In this document: one piece after another, positions 1 through 5,866 of the stretch
Position numbering within the stretch: position 1 is the first letter of the stretch
Layout of the letters: every line of letters begins with the position of its first letter
NCBI GenBank assembly: GCA_041569895.1
Contig: JBFFXF010000351.1
Coordinates: 1-6,668, forward strand
Origin: JBFFXF01 sp041569895
GTDB lineage: Bacteria > Planctomycetota > UBA8108 > JACQVS01
Length of the DNA: 6,668 bases
Direction: 5' to 3'
Notes under the pieces: generated by a model
Seen by the model: only the letters and a program-made list of their open reading frames with translations
The model's database searches: none
What the model was told of the DNA's origin: nothing
Translations under genes and position numbers: made by a program

Positions 1-2
1 CC

Positions 3-1508
3 GACCCGGCGCTGCAGACCGAGTATGACGCGTACCTCGACCTGCAGGTCTCCCGCGTGAGCCAGGGGTGGCTGTTCGCGGAGGACGTGCCGACGGCCAG
101 GACGCCGAGCTCGCTGCCGGGCGGCAACGCGAGCGACCTGCTCGACAGCATCGTCGCGTCCGGCATCACATCGGCGCCGCAATTCGAGACCGTCGACTCG
201 CGGTTCATCTACACCGACACGCTCAGCCTCATCGTCGCCGGAGACCCGGCGTCCTACCCCGCGCTCTTCCGCGCCGCCCTCGACGGCCAGCTCGACGACC
301 GCCTCCGCAACCTGATCACCGAGGAGCCCAACTTCCGCTCGGCGACGGCGTGGTTCGGGAACCTGACGTCGAGCGGCCCGACGGTCACCGCGGACATCGT
401 CATCGAGGGCCCCTACGCCCCGCTCGGCTTCCATGACCTCCTGGTCACCCCGGCGCGGGTGAAGCAGGGTCACGACGTGACCATCACCTTCACCGCCTCG
501 GTGCCGCTCGACGGGGACCCCGCGGTCACGGTCAACGGCCAGGCGGCGACGATCGTCGGTCAGAACGGCAACGACTACACCGCCACCTACACGGTCGGGG
601 AGAACGAGACGACCGGCGCGGCGACCATCGCCGTCACGGGCACGGCGCTCTCCGGCCATTTCGGGACGGCGAGCGACTCCTCCCTGCTCGAGGTCCTCCC
701 GAGGGAGCGGCTGGTCATCGCGAGGTGCGCCGTCAAGGCGGGACGGGCGCGCGGACAGGACCGCATCAAGCTCTCCGGAACGCTCGGGGACCTGGTGCCG
801 TACTACTCGAGCATCTCCGCGGCGAACGCGATACCGATCGTCATCTCGAGCCCCTCCGAGGGCGTCACCCTCCTGTCGGAGACGCTGCCGTTCAGCGCGT
901 CGGAGATCGACGGCAGGGACCGGTTCAAGCACCGGGGGACGAGCGGCGGCATCGGCTCGTTCATGATCGACTTCACGCGCGGGACGTTCACGCTCAAGGC
1001 GAGCGCGCTCGACCTCACCGGCCTGCGCAGCCCGCTGCGGCTCGAGATCTCCTGCGGCGACTACCACGGCGAGGGCGAGGCGGGCGAGGGCGTGATCAAC
1101 GGTCCGCGCAAGTCGTCGCCGATGGTGCTGCTCAACGGCGTGCGGGACGCGCTCCGGGTCGACCGCCTGCGATTCCGCCCCAACGGCCCCGAGGCCGGCA
1201 CGGCGGGGTTCACCGCGAAGGGAGGCCTGGCGGTCGCGGACACCTCGGTCGACCTCGCGGCGCAGGACGTCGACGTCGGACTCGGCGGTTTCGTGACGAC
1301 GATCCCCGCGGGAGCGCTCGAGAGGGTCGGCACGCGAAACGTCTACCGCTATCGCGGCACGTCCGCGGGCCCGGTGGTCACGGCGCTCGTCGACCTCGAC
1401 AGGTCGCGGTTCAAGATCGTCGTGCGGAACGTCGACATCGCCGCCGCGCCCACACCGATGCGACTCAGCGTCGCCTTCGGCGGGTTCTCGCAGGCGTTCG
1501 ACTACTGA
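3..1508 (+). CDS. Ig-like and tandem beta-repeat protein, 5' partial, function unknown
   Basis: The reading frame is open from the left edge (first full codon at base 3) to a TGA at 1506-1508, giving 501 visible residues. The GTG at 57 is a possible start, but the coding-like sequence continues upstream of it, so the true N-terminus is probably outside the window. No catalytic motif is recognised. Counting from base 3, residues 145-231 look like a bacterial Ig-like beta-sandwich (alternating V/T/I strands, a VTVNG turn, a YTATYTV strand). Residues 235-358 and 383-501 appear to be two copies of one beta-rich repeat: each has an RFKHRGTS or VYRYRGTS segment, then a strand ending in FTLKASALDLTGL or FKIVVRNVDIAAA, then a P-x-RL-x-(I/V) strand. 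Such architectures are usual in exported surface or structural proteins, but the signal peptide, if any, lies outside the window. It converges on pnp and is presumably transcribed independently. I am confident it is a real gene and do not know its function. Confidence 0.85.
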   Translation, partial: DPALQTEYDAYLDLQVSRVSQGWLFAEDVPTARTPSSLPGGNASDLLDSIVASGITSAPQFETVDSRFIYTDTLSLIVAGDPASYPALFRAALDGQLDDRLRNLITEEPNFRSATAWFGNLTSSGPTVTADIVIEGPYAPLGFHDLLVTPARVKQGHDVTITFTASVPLDGDPAVTVNGQAATIVGQNGNDYTATYTVGENETTGAATIAVTGTALSGHFGTASDSSLLEVLPRERLVIARCAVKAGRARGQDRIKLSGTLGDLVPYYSSISAANAIPIVISSPSEGVTLLSETLPFSASEIDGRDRFKHRGTSGGIGSFMIDFTRGTFTLKASALDLTGLRSPLRLEISCGDYHGEGEAGEGVINGPRKSSPMVLLNGVRDALRVDRLRFRPNGPEAGTAGFTAKGGLAVADTSVDLAAQDVDVGLGGFVTTIPAGALERVGTRNVYRYRGTSAGPVVTALVDLDRSRFKIVVRNVDIAAAPTPMRLSVAFGGFSQAFDY

Positions 1509-1528
1509 TCGGGAGCGACCCGGATCAG
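1505..1528. terminator. Hairpin shared by two convergent stop codons
   Basis: CTGATC (1505-1510) pairs with GATCAG (1523-1528) and GGG (1511-1513) with CCC (1519-1521), leaving one bulged G at 1522 and a five-base loop. The stem includes the TGA of the + strand gene (1506-1508) and the TGA of pnp (1525-1527). No T-run follows on either strand, so this is not a textbook intrinsic terminator. It may act as a 3'-end stabilising stem or a weak bidirectional terminator. Confidence 0.5.
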
Positions 1529-3663
1529 CGGCGCTTCTCGCCCCCGGTGCCGACCTTCTTGGCGGTGTCGGCGGCCTTCTTCGAGAGCTTGATGCGGCCC
1601 TGCGCGTCGATGCCGATGCACTTGACCTGGATGACGTCGCCGATGCGAACGACGTCCGAGACCTTCTGGACGAATCCGTCGCCGAGCTCCGAGACGTGGA
1701 CCAGGCCCTCCTGGCCCGGGAGCACCTCGACGAAGCAGCCGAAGTCCTTCACCGAGACGACGCGACCGGAGTAGGTGTTTCCGGGCTTGACCTCCTCGGT
1801 GAGCGCCTCCACGCGCTCCTGCGCGGCCCGGGCGCTCGAGAAGCCCTGGCCCCAGATCGTCACGGTGCCGTCGTCCTCGATCTCGATCGTCGAGTTGGTC
1901 TCCTCCTGGATCTTCTTGATCACCTTGCCGCCCGGGCCGATCACCAGGCCGATCTTCTCCGGGTCGATCTTGATGCGGATGATCTTCGGCGCGTGCGGCG
2001 AGATCTCCGCGCGCGGCTCCTTGAGCACGCGCAGCATCTCGCGGAGGATGTGAATCCTGCCCTCACGCGCCTGCGACAGCGCGGTGGTGAAGACCTCCTT
2101 CGAGATGCCGCCGATCTTGATGTCCATCTGGAGCGCGGTGATCCCGAACTGCGTGCCGGCGACCTTGAAGTCCATGTCGCCGTTGTGGTCCTCGCTCCCG
2201 AGGATGTCGCTCAGGACGCGGATCTCGTCGCCTTCCTTGATGAGCCCCATGGCGATGCCGGCGACCGGCTGGCGGATGCTGACGCCGGCGTCCATCATGG
2301 CCATCGTGCCGCCGCAGACCGTCGCCATCGATGACGATCCGTTCGACTCCATGATGTCGGAGACGACGCGGACGGTGTAGGGGAACTTGTCCTCGGGCGG
2401 GATCACCGCCCCGAGGGCCCGCATGGCGAGGTTGCCGTGGCCGATCTCGCGGCGCTTCGGCCCGCGGTTCGGCCAGGTCTCGCCGACGCAGAACGAGGGG
2501 AAGTTATAGTGCACCATGAACTTCTCCTTGTACTCGTCCTGCAGTCCGTCGACGATCTGCTCGTCGCGGCCGGTGCCGAGCGTGACGCTCACCAGCGCCT
2601 GCGTCTCGCCACGCGTGAAGATCGCGGACCCGTGCGTCCGCGGCAGGAAGCCGACCTCGATCGCGATCGGCCGGATCTCGTCGGTGCGCCGGCCATCCGT
2701 GCGCGTGCGCGACTCGACGATGTGCTCGCGCTCGAGCTTCTTGCAGACCTCGCCGAGGAGCGACTTGACGAGCGAGCGCTTGGGCGTCCCCGGCGGCGGA
2801 AAATCCGGCGGCTCGAACTCGGGGCTGATGGCGTCGAGCGCCTCGGTGGTGATGGCCTCGACCGCCTTCTTGGTGGCGATCTTCCCCTCGGTGAGGAGCG
2901 CCTGCTTGAGCCGCTCGCCGTACTGCTCGCGGATGCGGTTCATCAGGCCGCTGTGATCCTCCGGCTCGGGGACGGCGAACTTCTCCTTGCCCACCTGGAG
3001 GACGAGCCCCTCCTGGAGCTTGATGATCTCGCGGATCTGCTCGTGGGCGTACAGGATGGCGTCGATGACGACATCCTCGGGAAGCTCGTTCGCGCTGCCC
3101 TCGACCATGACGACCGCGTCGCGCGTGCCGCTGACGACGAGGTCGAGCTCGCCTTCCTTCGCCTCGCTGATGGTCGGGAAGAGGACGAACTGTCCGTCCT
3201 TTCGCCCGACCCGCACGGAGCCCGTGGGGCCATTGAACGGGATGTCGGAGACGGAGAGCGCCGCCGACGAGGCGATCATCGTCAGGACGTCCGGATCGTT
3301 CTCCTGATCCGCCGAGAGCACCATCGCCTGCACCGACACCTCCTTGCCGAGGTTGTCGGGAAACAGCGGGCGGATCGGCCGGTCGATCAGCCGGCAGGTG
3401 AGGATCTCCTTGGTGGTCGGCCGTCCCTCGCGCTTGATGAACCCGCCCGGGAACTTGCCGGCGGCCGACGTCTTCTCGCGGTAGTCGACCGTGAGGGGAA
3501 AGAAGTCGAGGTGGGCCGGGATGTCGCCCGCCGCCACCGCGCAGAAGACCACCGTGTCTCCGTACCTCACCACCGATGCCCCGTTCGCCTGCTTCGCGAT
3601 CCGTCCCGTCTCGATACTCAGCGTCCTGCCGTTGATCACCATCTCGTTCTTCGGAATCAGCAT
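1525..3663 (-). CDS. pnp: Polynucleotide phosphorylase (PNPase)
   Basis: This is the phosphorolytic 3'-5' exoribonuclease that releases nucleoside diphosphates during mRNA decay and works as a trimer, often with RNase E and helicases. The 712 residues match the family length (E. coli 711) and all five domains are present. The first RNase PH core is about residues 10-145, with FFPLTVDYREK at 54-64 and GKFPGGFIKREGRP at 69-82. A helical linker (about 240-320) follows. The catalytic second RNase PH core is about 325-555, with LPRTHGSAIFTRGETQ at 340-355 and SDILGSEDHNGDMDF at 485-499. D486 and D492 fall at the E. coli active-site positions. The KH domain (about 560-620) has its GPGG loop at 576-579, and the S1 domain covers about 627-697. 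The tail is short and basic. The ATG at 3663 is favoured because a GAGGGA Shine-Dalgarno lies 7 nt upstream; Met8 is an alternative. It lies downstream of rpsO, the classical order. Confidence 0.98.
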   Translation of the reverse strand: MLIPKNEMVINGRTLSIETGRIAKQANGASVVRYGDTVVFCAVAAGDIPAHLDFFPLTVDYREKTSAAGKFPGGFIKREGRPTTKEILTCRLIDRPIRPLFPDNLGKEVSVQAMVLSADQENDPDVLTMIASSAALSVSDIPFNGPTGSVRVGRKDGQFVLFPTISEAKEGELDLVVSGTRDAVVMVEGSANELPEDVVIDAILYAHEQIREIIKLQEGLVLQVGKEKFAVPEPEDHSGLMNRIREQYGERLKQALLTEGKIATKKAVEAITTEALDAISPEFEPPDFPPPGTPKRSLVKSLLGEVCKKLEREHIVESRTRTDGRRTDEIRPIAIEVGFLPRTHGSAIFTRGETQALVSVTLGTGRDEQIVDGLQDEYKEKFMVHYNFPSFCVGETWPNRGPKRREIGHGNLAMRALGAVIPPEDKFPYTVRVVSDIMESNGSSSMATVCGGTMAMMDAGVSIRQPVAGIAMGLIKEGDEIRVLSDILGSEDHNGDMDFKVAGTQFGITALQMDIKIGGISKEVFTTALSQAREGRIHILREMLRVLKEPRAEISPHAPKIIRIKIDPEKIGLVIGPGGKVIKKIQEETNSTIEIEDDGTVTIWGQGFSSARAAQERVEALTEEVKPGNTYSGRVVSVKDFGCFVEVLPGQEGLVHVSELGDGFVQKVSDVVRIGDVIQVKCIGIDAQGRIKLSKKAADTAKKVGTGGEKRR

Positions 3664-3890
3664 CTCAGCATCCCTCTTTGGTTCTGTCGTTCCTCTGCCG
3701 GCTTCTCCCGGCGCGTGTTTCCTGGTCCGTTCTGGACCGCTTCTCGTCCTTCTACTTCCCGTTCCTGGTTTCTGGCTTCGTTTCTGGTATTCGGCTGCTT
3801 CGACGCCCGGGTTCGGGAGTTTCGTCCGGTCTCCGTTCCGGAGGTCGCCGCGCTCGACGCTGCTTCTCGAGCGCTACTTCTTCTCGAGCG
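3664..3890 (-). promoter_or_regulatory. rpsO-pnp spacer and pnp leader
   Basis: This 227-bp spacer has no credible gene. On the transcribed strand it is purine-rich in the middle (about 3741-3795), where GTTTCTGG (+ strand) recurs at 3768-3775 and 3780-3787. Four short stem-loops can be drawn: 3697-3701 with 3708-3712 (GCCGG/CCGGC), 3724-3728 with 3734-3738 (GGTCC/GGACC), 3806-3809 with 3814-3817 (CCCG/CGGG), and 3825-3829 with 3838-3842 (TCCGG/CCGGA). I see no convincing promoter. In E. coli the equivalent spacer carries a terminator, a second promoter and an RNase III stem used for pnp autoregulation. Whether these stems do the same is inference. Confidence 0.4.
3671..3677 (-). promoter_or_regulatory. 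pnp ribosome binding site
   Basis: On the - strand AGAGGGA lies 7 nt before the ATG at 3663. This supports that start over the internal Met8. Confidence 0.7.
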
Positions 3891-3897
3891 CTACTTC
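3864..3897. repeat. Perfect 17-bp tandem duplication over the rpsO stop
   Basis: The 17-base unit TTCTCGAGCGCTACTTC occurs at 3864-3880 and again, identical and abutting, at 3881-3897. The second copy (first in transcription order) contains the last rpsO codons and the TAG stop at 3891-3893. The other copy repeats this sequence just past the gene end. The two AGCGCT hexamers are self-complementary and could pair as a 6-bp stem with an 11-nt loop right after the stop. Confidence 0.9.
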
Positions 3898-4160
3898 CTC
3901 AGCCCGAGCGACTGGATCAGCTTCTGGTAGCGCTCCGGGCTCTGGCCGCGGAGGTACTTGAGAAGCTTGTTCCGCTGGCTGACGAGCATCAGGAGCCCGC
4001 GACGCGTCGCGTGGTCCTTCTTGTGCTTCTCGAGGTGGTCGGTGAGGTTCTGGATCCGGGTCGTGAGGATCGAGACCTGGACCTCGGGCGACCCGGTGTC
4101 GCCGTCCTTGTTCCGGTACTTCTCGATCAGGTCCTTCTTGACCTCCTGCGTGATGGCCAT
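3891..4160 (-). CDS. rpsO: 30S ribosomal protein S15
   Basis: S15 is a primary 16S rRNA-binding protein that organises the central domain (platform) of the 30S subunit and binds early, ahead of S6/S18. The product is 89 residues counting Met, the standard family length. rRNA-contact residues known from E. coli and Thermus S15 are in register: T22, G23 and Q28 within TGSPEVQV, R35, H42, D49 within HKKDHATRRGL, and Y69. The ATG at 4160 is chosen because it gives the canonical MAITQEVKKDLI start and has an AGGAGGT upstream; the longer open frame to 4358 is spurious. The stop lies in a 17-bp duplication. pnp follows after 227 bp, the conserved rpsO-pnp arrangement. A promoter and structured leader upstream suggest expression independent of ruvX and possible autoregulation by S15. 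Confidence 0.98.
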   Translation of the reverse strand: MAITQEVKKDLIEKYRNKDGDTGSPEVQVSILTTRIQNLTDHLEKHKKDHATRRGLLMLVSQRNKLLKYLRGQSPERYQKLIQSLGLRK

Positions 4161-4171
4161 CGGGTGGCGCA

Positions 4172-4178
4172 ACCTCCT
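4172..4178 (-). promoter_or_regulatory. rpsO ribosome binding site
   Basis: AGGAGGT on the - strand is a near-perfect Shine-Dalgarno. Its 11-nt distance to the ATG at 4160 is slightly long, and the site follows the folded leader directly. Confidence 0.75.
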
Positions 4179-4212
4179 GTCATGTCTGCCGGTCGGTGGT
4201 GTCCGGAGCCCC

Positions 4213-4232
4213 CGGCCGGGCACGGCCGGGCA
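4213..4232. repeat. 10-bp tandem repeat in the rpsO leader
   Basis: CGGCCGGGCA occurs twice, perfectly and head to tail, at 4213-4222 and 4223-4232. It supplies one of the leader hairpins and allows two alternative pairings of it. Confidence 0.85.
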
Positions 4233-4282
4233 CCGCACGGGCGCCCGAGGTCGGGCCCGGGGCTGCAGATAGAGAAACTCGT

Positions 4283-4311
4283 AGTATAGCGGGCGTGAGC
4301 GCCGGTGCCCA
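4283..4311 (-). promoter_or_regulatory. Predicted rpsO promoter (sigma-70 type)
   Basis: On the - strand, TATACT (4283-4288) is a 5/6 match to the -10 consensus. TGGGCA (4306-4311) is a 4/6 match to the -35 box, with a 17-bp spacer. Transcription would start near 4276, about 115 nt before the rpsO ATG. An AT-rich -10 in such GC-rich DNA stands out. Confidence 0.6.
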
Positions 4312-4320
4312 GCCTGTTTT

Positions 4321-4381
4321 CGCCCCCACCTCGTCCTCGTTCCCGGTCCCGAAGGCACGGACGACGATCGACGAGGACGGG
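4321..4381. repeat. Dispersed hairpin repeat, short copy
   Basis: The segment 4342-4381 matches 6622-6661 at 38 of 40 positions, and similarity extends left through TCCTCG units to a run of Cs (4321-4330; 6547-6555). CGTCCTCGT (4332-4340) is inverted as ACGAGGACG (4371-4379), so a 9-bp stem with a 30-nt loop can form. It ends 9 bp upstream of the rpsO -35 box. No open frame of note. Confidence 0.85.
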
Positions 4382-4382
4382 A

Positions 4383-4418
4383 ACGCAGATGACGCAGATT
4401 TCGCAGATGACGCAGATT
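4383..4418. repeat. 9-bp CGCAGAT tandem repeat, four units
   Basis: Four head-to-tail units of the form (A/T)CGCAGAT(G/T) lie at 4383-4391, 4392-4400, 4401-4409 and 4410-4418, followed by GG. The same unit recurs three times at 5915-5941, also followed by GG. Just beyond (4423-4437) is AAAGGGCCTGACCCC, a partly palindromic sequence. Confidence 0.9.
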
Positions 4419-4438
4419 GGGGAAAGGGCCTGACCCCA

Positions 4439-4494
4439 GACCTCTGACCTCTGACCCCTGACCTCGGATCTCGGATCTCTGGTCTCTGGTCTCG
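4439..4494. repeat. Degenerate 7-bp tandem repeat, eight units
   Basis: Eight successive heptamers of the form G(A/G)(C/T)C(T/C)C(T/G) fill this stretch without a gap. Neighbouring units differ by zero to two bases and drift steadily from GACCTCT to GGTCTCG. The stretch is non-coding on both strands. Confidence 0.85.
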
Positions 4495-4537
4495 GAATCG
4501 GATCTCGGAATCGGAATCGGGATCGGAGTTGGAATCG
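4495..4537. repeat. 6-bp GAATCG repeat run
   Basis: After the heptamers the period drops to six. GAATCG (4495-4500) is followed by one heptamer GATCTCG (4501-4507), then GAATCG, GAATCG, GGATCG, GAGTTG and GAATCG (4508-4537). This looks like slippage-generated DNA. Confidence 0.8.
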
Positions 4538-4540
4538 AAC

Positions 4541-4582
4541 GGGAACGGGTACGGGTCCGGGTACGGGAACGGGAACGGGTAC
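4541..4582 (+). repeat. GGG-N3 hexamer array, G-quadruplex motif
   Basis: Seven uninterrupted hexamers of the form GGG(A/T)(A/C)C run from 4541 to 4582. They give seven GGG tracts with 3-nt loops on the + strand, which meets the usual G-quadruplex pattern. It lies 4 bp beyond the ruvX stop codon. For - strand transcription the G-rich strand is the template, so a quadruplex would obstruct RNA polymerase leaving ruvX. No ordinary terminator is visible here. Confidence 0.85.
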
Positions 4583-4586
4583 GATT

Positions 4587-5015
4587 TTATCGGTCCTCCG
4601 GGGTCCCCCCCGGCATCCCCGCATCCACCCAGCTCTGCAGCAGCACCTGGGCCGCGACGGCGTCGACGCGCTCGCGGCGCTTTCTCGGGGATCCGCCGGT
4701 CTCGCGGAGCATCTCCTCCGCCTGGAAGGTCGTCAGTCGCTCGTCCCAGGTGACCACGGGGAGGCCGAGGAGGTCTCCGAGGCGCTCGCAGAACGCCACG
4801 ACCTTGCGCGCTCGTGGCCCGACGGTGCCGTCCATGTTGAGGGGCATGCCGACGAGGATGCGCTCGACCTCCCGATCGGCGATGAGCTCCGGGAGCATCT
4901 CGAGCAGCGCGTCCTCGCCGTGGACGACGTCGAGGGGCAGGGCGATGACGCCGTCGGGATCGGTGATCGCCAGACCGAAGCGGCGGTCGCCGTGGTCGAT
5001 GGCCAGGATCCGCAT
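4587..5015 (-). CDS. ruvX: RuvX/YqgF family nuclease, pre-16S rRNA processing
   Basis: This family has an RNase H-like fold. It was annotated as a putative Holliday-junction resolvase, and E. coli YqgF is tied to maturation of the 16S rRNA 5' end. The 142 residues fit the usual length (about 138). Conserved blocks are in order: LAIDHGDRRFGLAITDP (residues 4-20, D7 a predicted metal ligand), ILVGMPLNMDGTVG (53-66), WDERLTT (90-96) and VDAVAAQVLLQSWVD (117-131, D118). The ATG at 5015 begins the canonical strand at MRILAIDHG. No clear Shine-Dalgarno precedes it, but the stop of the J-domain gene is only 4 bp upstream, so translational coupling is likely. The C-terminal end (GGTPEDR) runs straight into repeat DNA. 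Its nearness to rpsO is compatible with a ribosome-biogenesis role, though that is inference. Confidence 0.95.
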   Translation of the reverse strand: MRILAIDHGDRRFGLAITDPDGVIALPLDVVHGEDALLEMLPELIADREVERILVGMPLNMDGTVGPRARKVVAFCERLGDLLGLPVVTWDERLTTFQAEEMLRETGGSPRKRRERVDAVAAQVLLQSWVDAGMPGGTPEDR

Positions 5016-5019
5016 CGAG

Positions 5020-5853
5020 CTATCCGTGCGCGAGACCGTGCTCCTCGCGCCAGCGCTTCGCCCGCGCGCAGCCGGGATCGATCCGCAGGGCCTTGTCGAC
5101 GAAGGCTCCGGCGAGGTCCTCCCGCCCGAGTCGCTCGTACGCCCTGGCGATCACCAGGTGGAGCCGCGCCGTCTCCTTGCGCGTCCAGTGAATCAATCGG
5201 AGCGCCGACTCGACCGTCGCGATGAGCTCCTCCGGCGACACCGCCCGCGGCAGGAAGCGGAGGTAGAGGGACTTCAGGTGATCCAGCGCGAGGGCGTAGT
5301 AGTGACGCTTGAACCGGGCGCGCTGCTCCCTGTGGTAGAGGGCGAGGAAGCGGTCGAGCGCCTCGCTGTAACGCTTCTCGGCGATCAGGTGCTCGCCGAG
5401 CAGGAAGAGGCAGTCGAGGTAATCGGCGCGATCGAGCTGGTCGCCGAGGAAGGTCGGTCCGTAGATCGCCTCGCTCTCCGCGAGGATCGGTGTCGCCTCG
5501 GCGCCCCGGCCGCGCACGAGGAGATAGAGGATGCGCAGCGCGCGGCTCTCCGGATCGTCGCGACGGAAGAAGAAGAGGTCCTCCTCCCGCGGCTGGTGCC
5601 GGCGGCGGCGAACCGACTTCCAGCGCGCGTCGTAGTCGCGCCGCTTCGCCTCGTTGCCGAGCACCTCGAACGCGTAGACGAGCTCGCGCGTGCGCCGCTC
5701 CGACCACTCCGCCCGGTGCGGGTTCTTGTCGGGGTGCGCCTCGAGCACCTGCCGGCGGTACGCGCGCCGGATGTCATCGCGTGTGGCGTCCGGCGGCACG
5801 TCGAGGAGCCGGTAGAGATCGGGTTGCTCGCTCGTGTTGAGGGCTCGTGTCAT
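5020..5853 (-). CDS. J-domain protein with C-terminal TPR-like helices
   Basis: The product has 277 residues. Residues 11-78 form a J-domain: DLYRLLDVPPDAT opening, a basic helix II (RRAYRRQVLEA), the HPD tripeptide at 40-42 that stimulates Hsp70 (DnaK) ATPase, and a helix III/IV ending DYDARW. A basic linker (80-90) and an FFFRRDD segment follow. The rest is helical. Residues 141-175 and 225-266 look like TPR hairpins, the latter containing IARAYERLGREDLAGAFVDKALRIDP. The Gly/Phe region, zinc fingers and C-terminal substrate domains of true DnaJ are absent, so this is a class C type J-protein that probably recruits DnaK to a specific client. The ATG at 5853 is the only plausible start because TAA is in frame upstream, yet it has no Shine-Dalgarno. 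It is presumably co-transcribed with ruvX and perhaps with dtd, 123 bp upstream. The client is unknown. Confidence 0.9.
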   Translation of the reverse strand: MTRALNTSEQPDLYRLLDVPPDATRDDIRRAYRRQVLEAHPDKNPHRAEWSERRTRELVYAFEVLGNEAKRRDYDARWKSVRRRRHQPREEDLFFFRRDDPESRALRILYLLVRGRGAEATPILAESEAIYGPTFLGDQLDRADYLDCLFLLGEHLIAEKRYSEALDRFLALYHREQRARFKRHYYALALDHLKSLYLRFLPRAVSPEELIATVESALRLIHWTRKETARLHLVIARAYERLGREDLAGAFVDKALRIDPGCARAKRWREEHGLAHG

Positions 5854-5866
5854 CGAGTGACGAGTC

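Larger units (their letters stand above)
4161..4277 (-). promoter_or_regulatory. Structured rpsO leader, candidate S15 regulatory RNA
   Basis: About 115 nt lie between the predicted start of transcription and the rpsO ATG, and the 5' half can fold strongly. AGCCCC on the + strand (4207-4212) pairs with GGGGCT (4259-4264). Inside that, GCCCG/CGGGC (4243-4247 with 4252-4256, 4-nt loop) and GGCCG/CGGCC (4214-4218 with 4223-4227, 4-nt loop) form two hairpins, so the whole resembles a three-way junction. Known S15 leaders in several phyla use junctions or pseudoknots near the ribosome binding site. I cannot match this one to a described class, and high GC alone makes stems easy to find. Confidence 0.4.

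Noticed and set aside
725..1774. 349-codon + strand frame
   Set aside because: It is a frame-shifted shadow of the Ig-like gene, rich in Arg and Gly, running on into pnp antisense.
2437..3930. 497-codon open frame on the + strand antisense to pnp
   Set aside because: It is the shadow of pnp in GC-rich DNA. Its composition is Arg/Asp/Leu-rich with no recognisable domain, while the opposite strand encodes full-length PNPase with all motifs.
4127..4183. Small upstream frame starting at ATG 4183 (- strand) and overlapping the rpsO start
   Set aside because: It has no Shine-Dalgarno of its own, is only about 18 codons long, and its Arg-rich sequence looks like a frame shadow of rpsO. A regulatory uORF cannot be excluded but is unsupported.
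4383..4418. CRISPR array
   Set aside because: The units are 9 bp with no spacers between them, and no cas genes are present. This is a simple tandem repeat.
4529..4753. Gly/Asn/Tyr-rich small protein on the + strand
   Set aside because: The repeating GNGYGSGYG is just the translation of the GGG-N3 array, and the remainder is antisense to ruvX.
4733..5707. 324-codon - strand frame overlapping the J-domain gene and ruvX
   Set aside because: It is an out-of-frame reading of two well-supported genes, with typical Arg/Ala/Pro-rich shadow composition.
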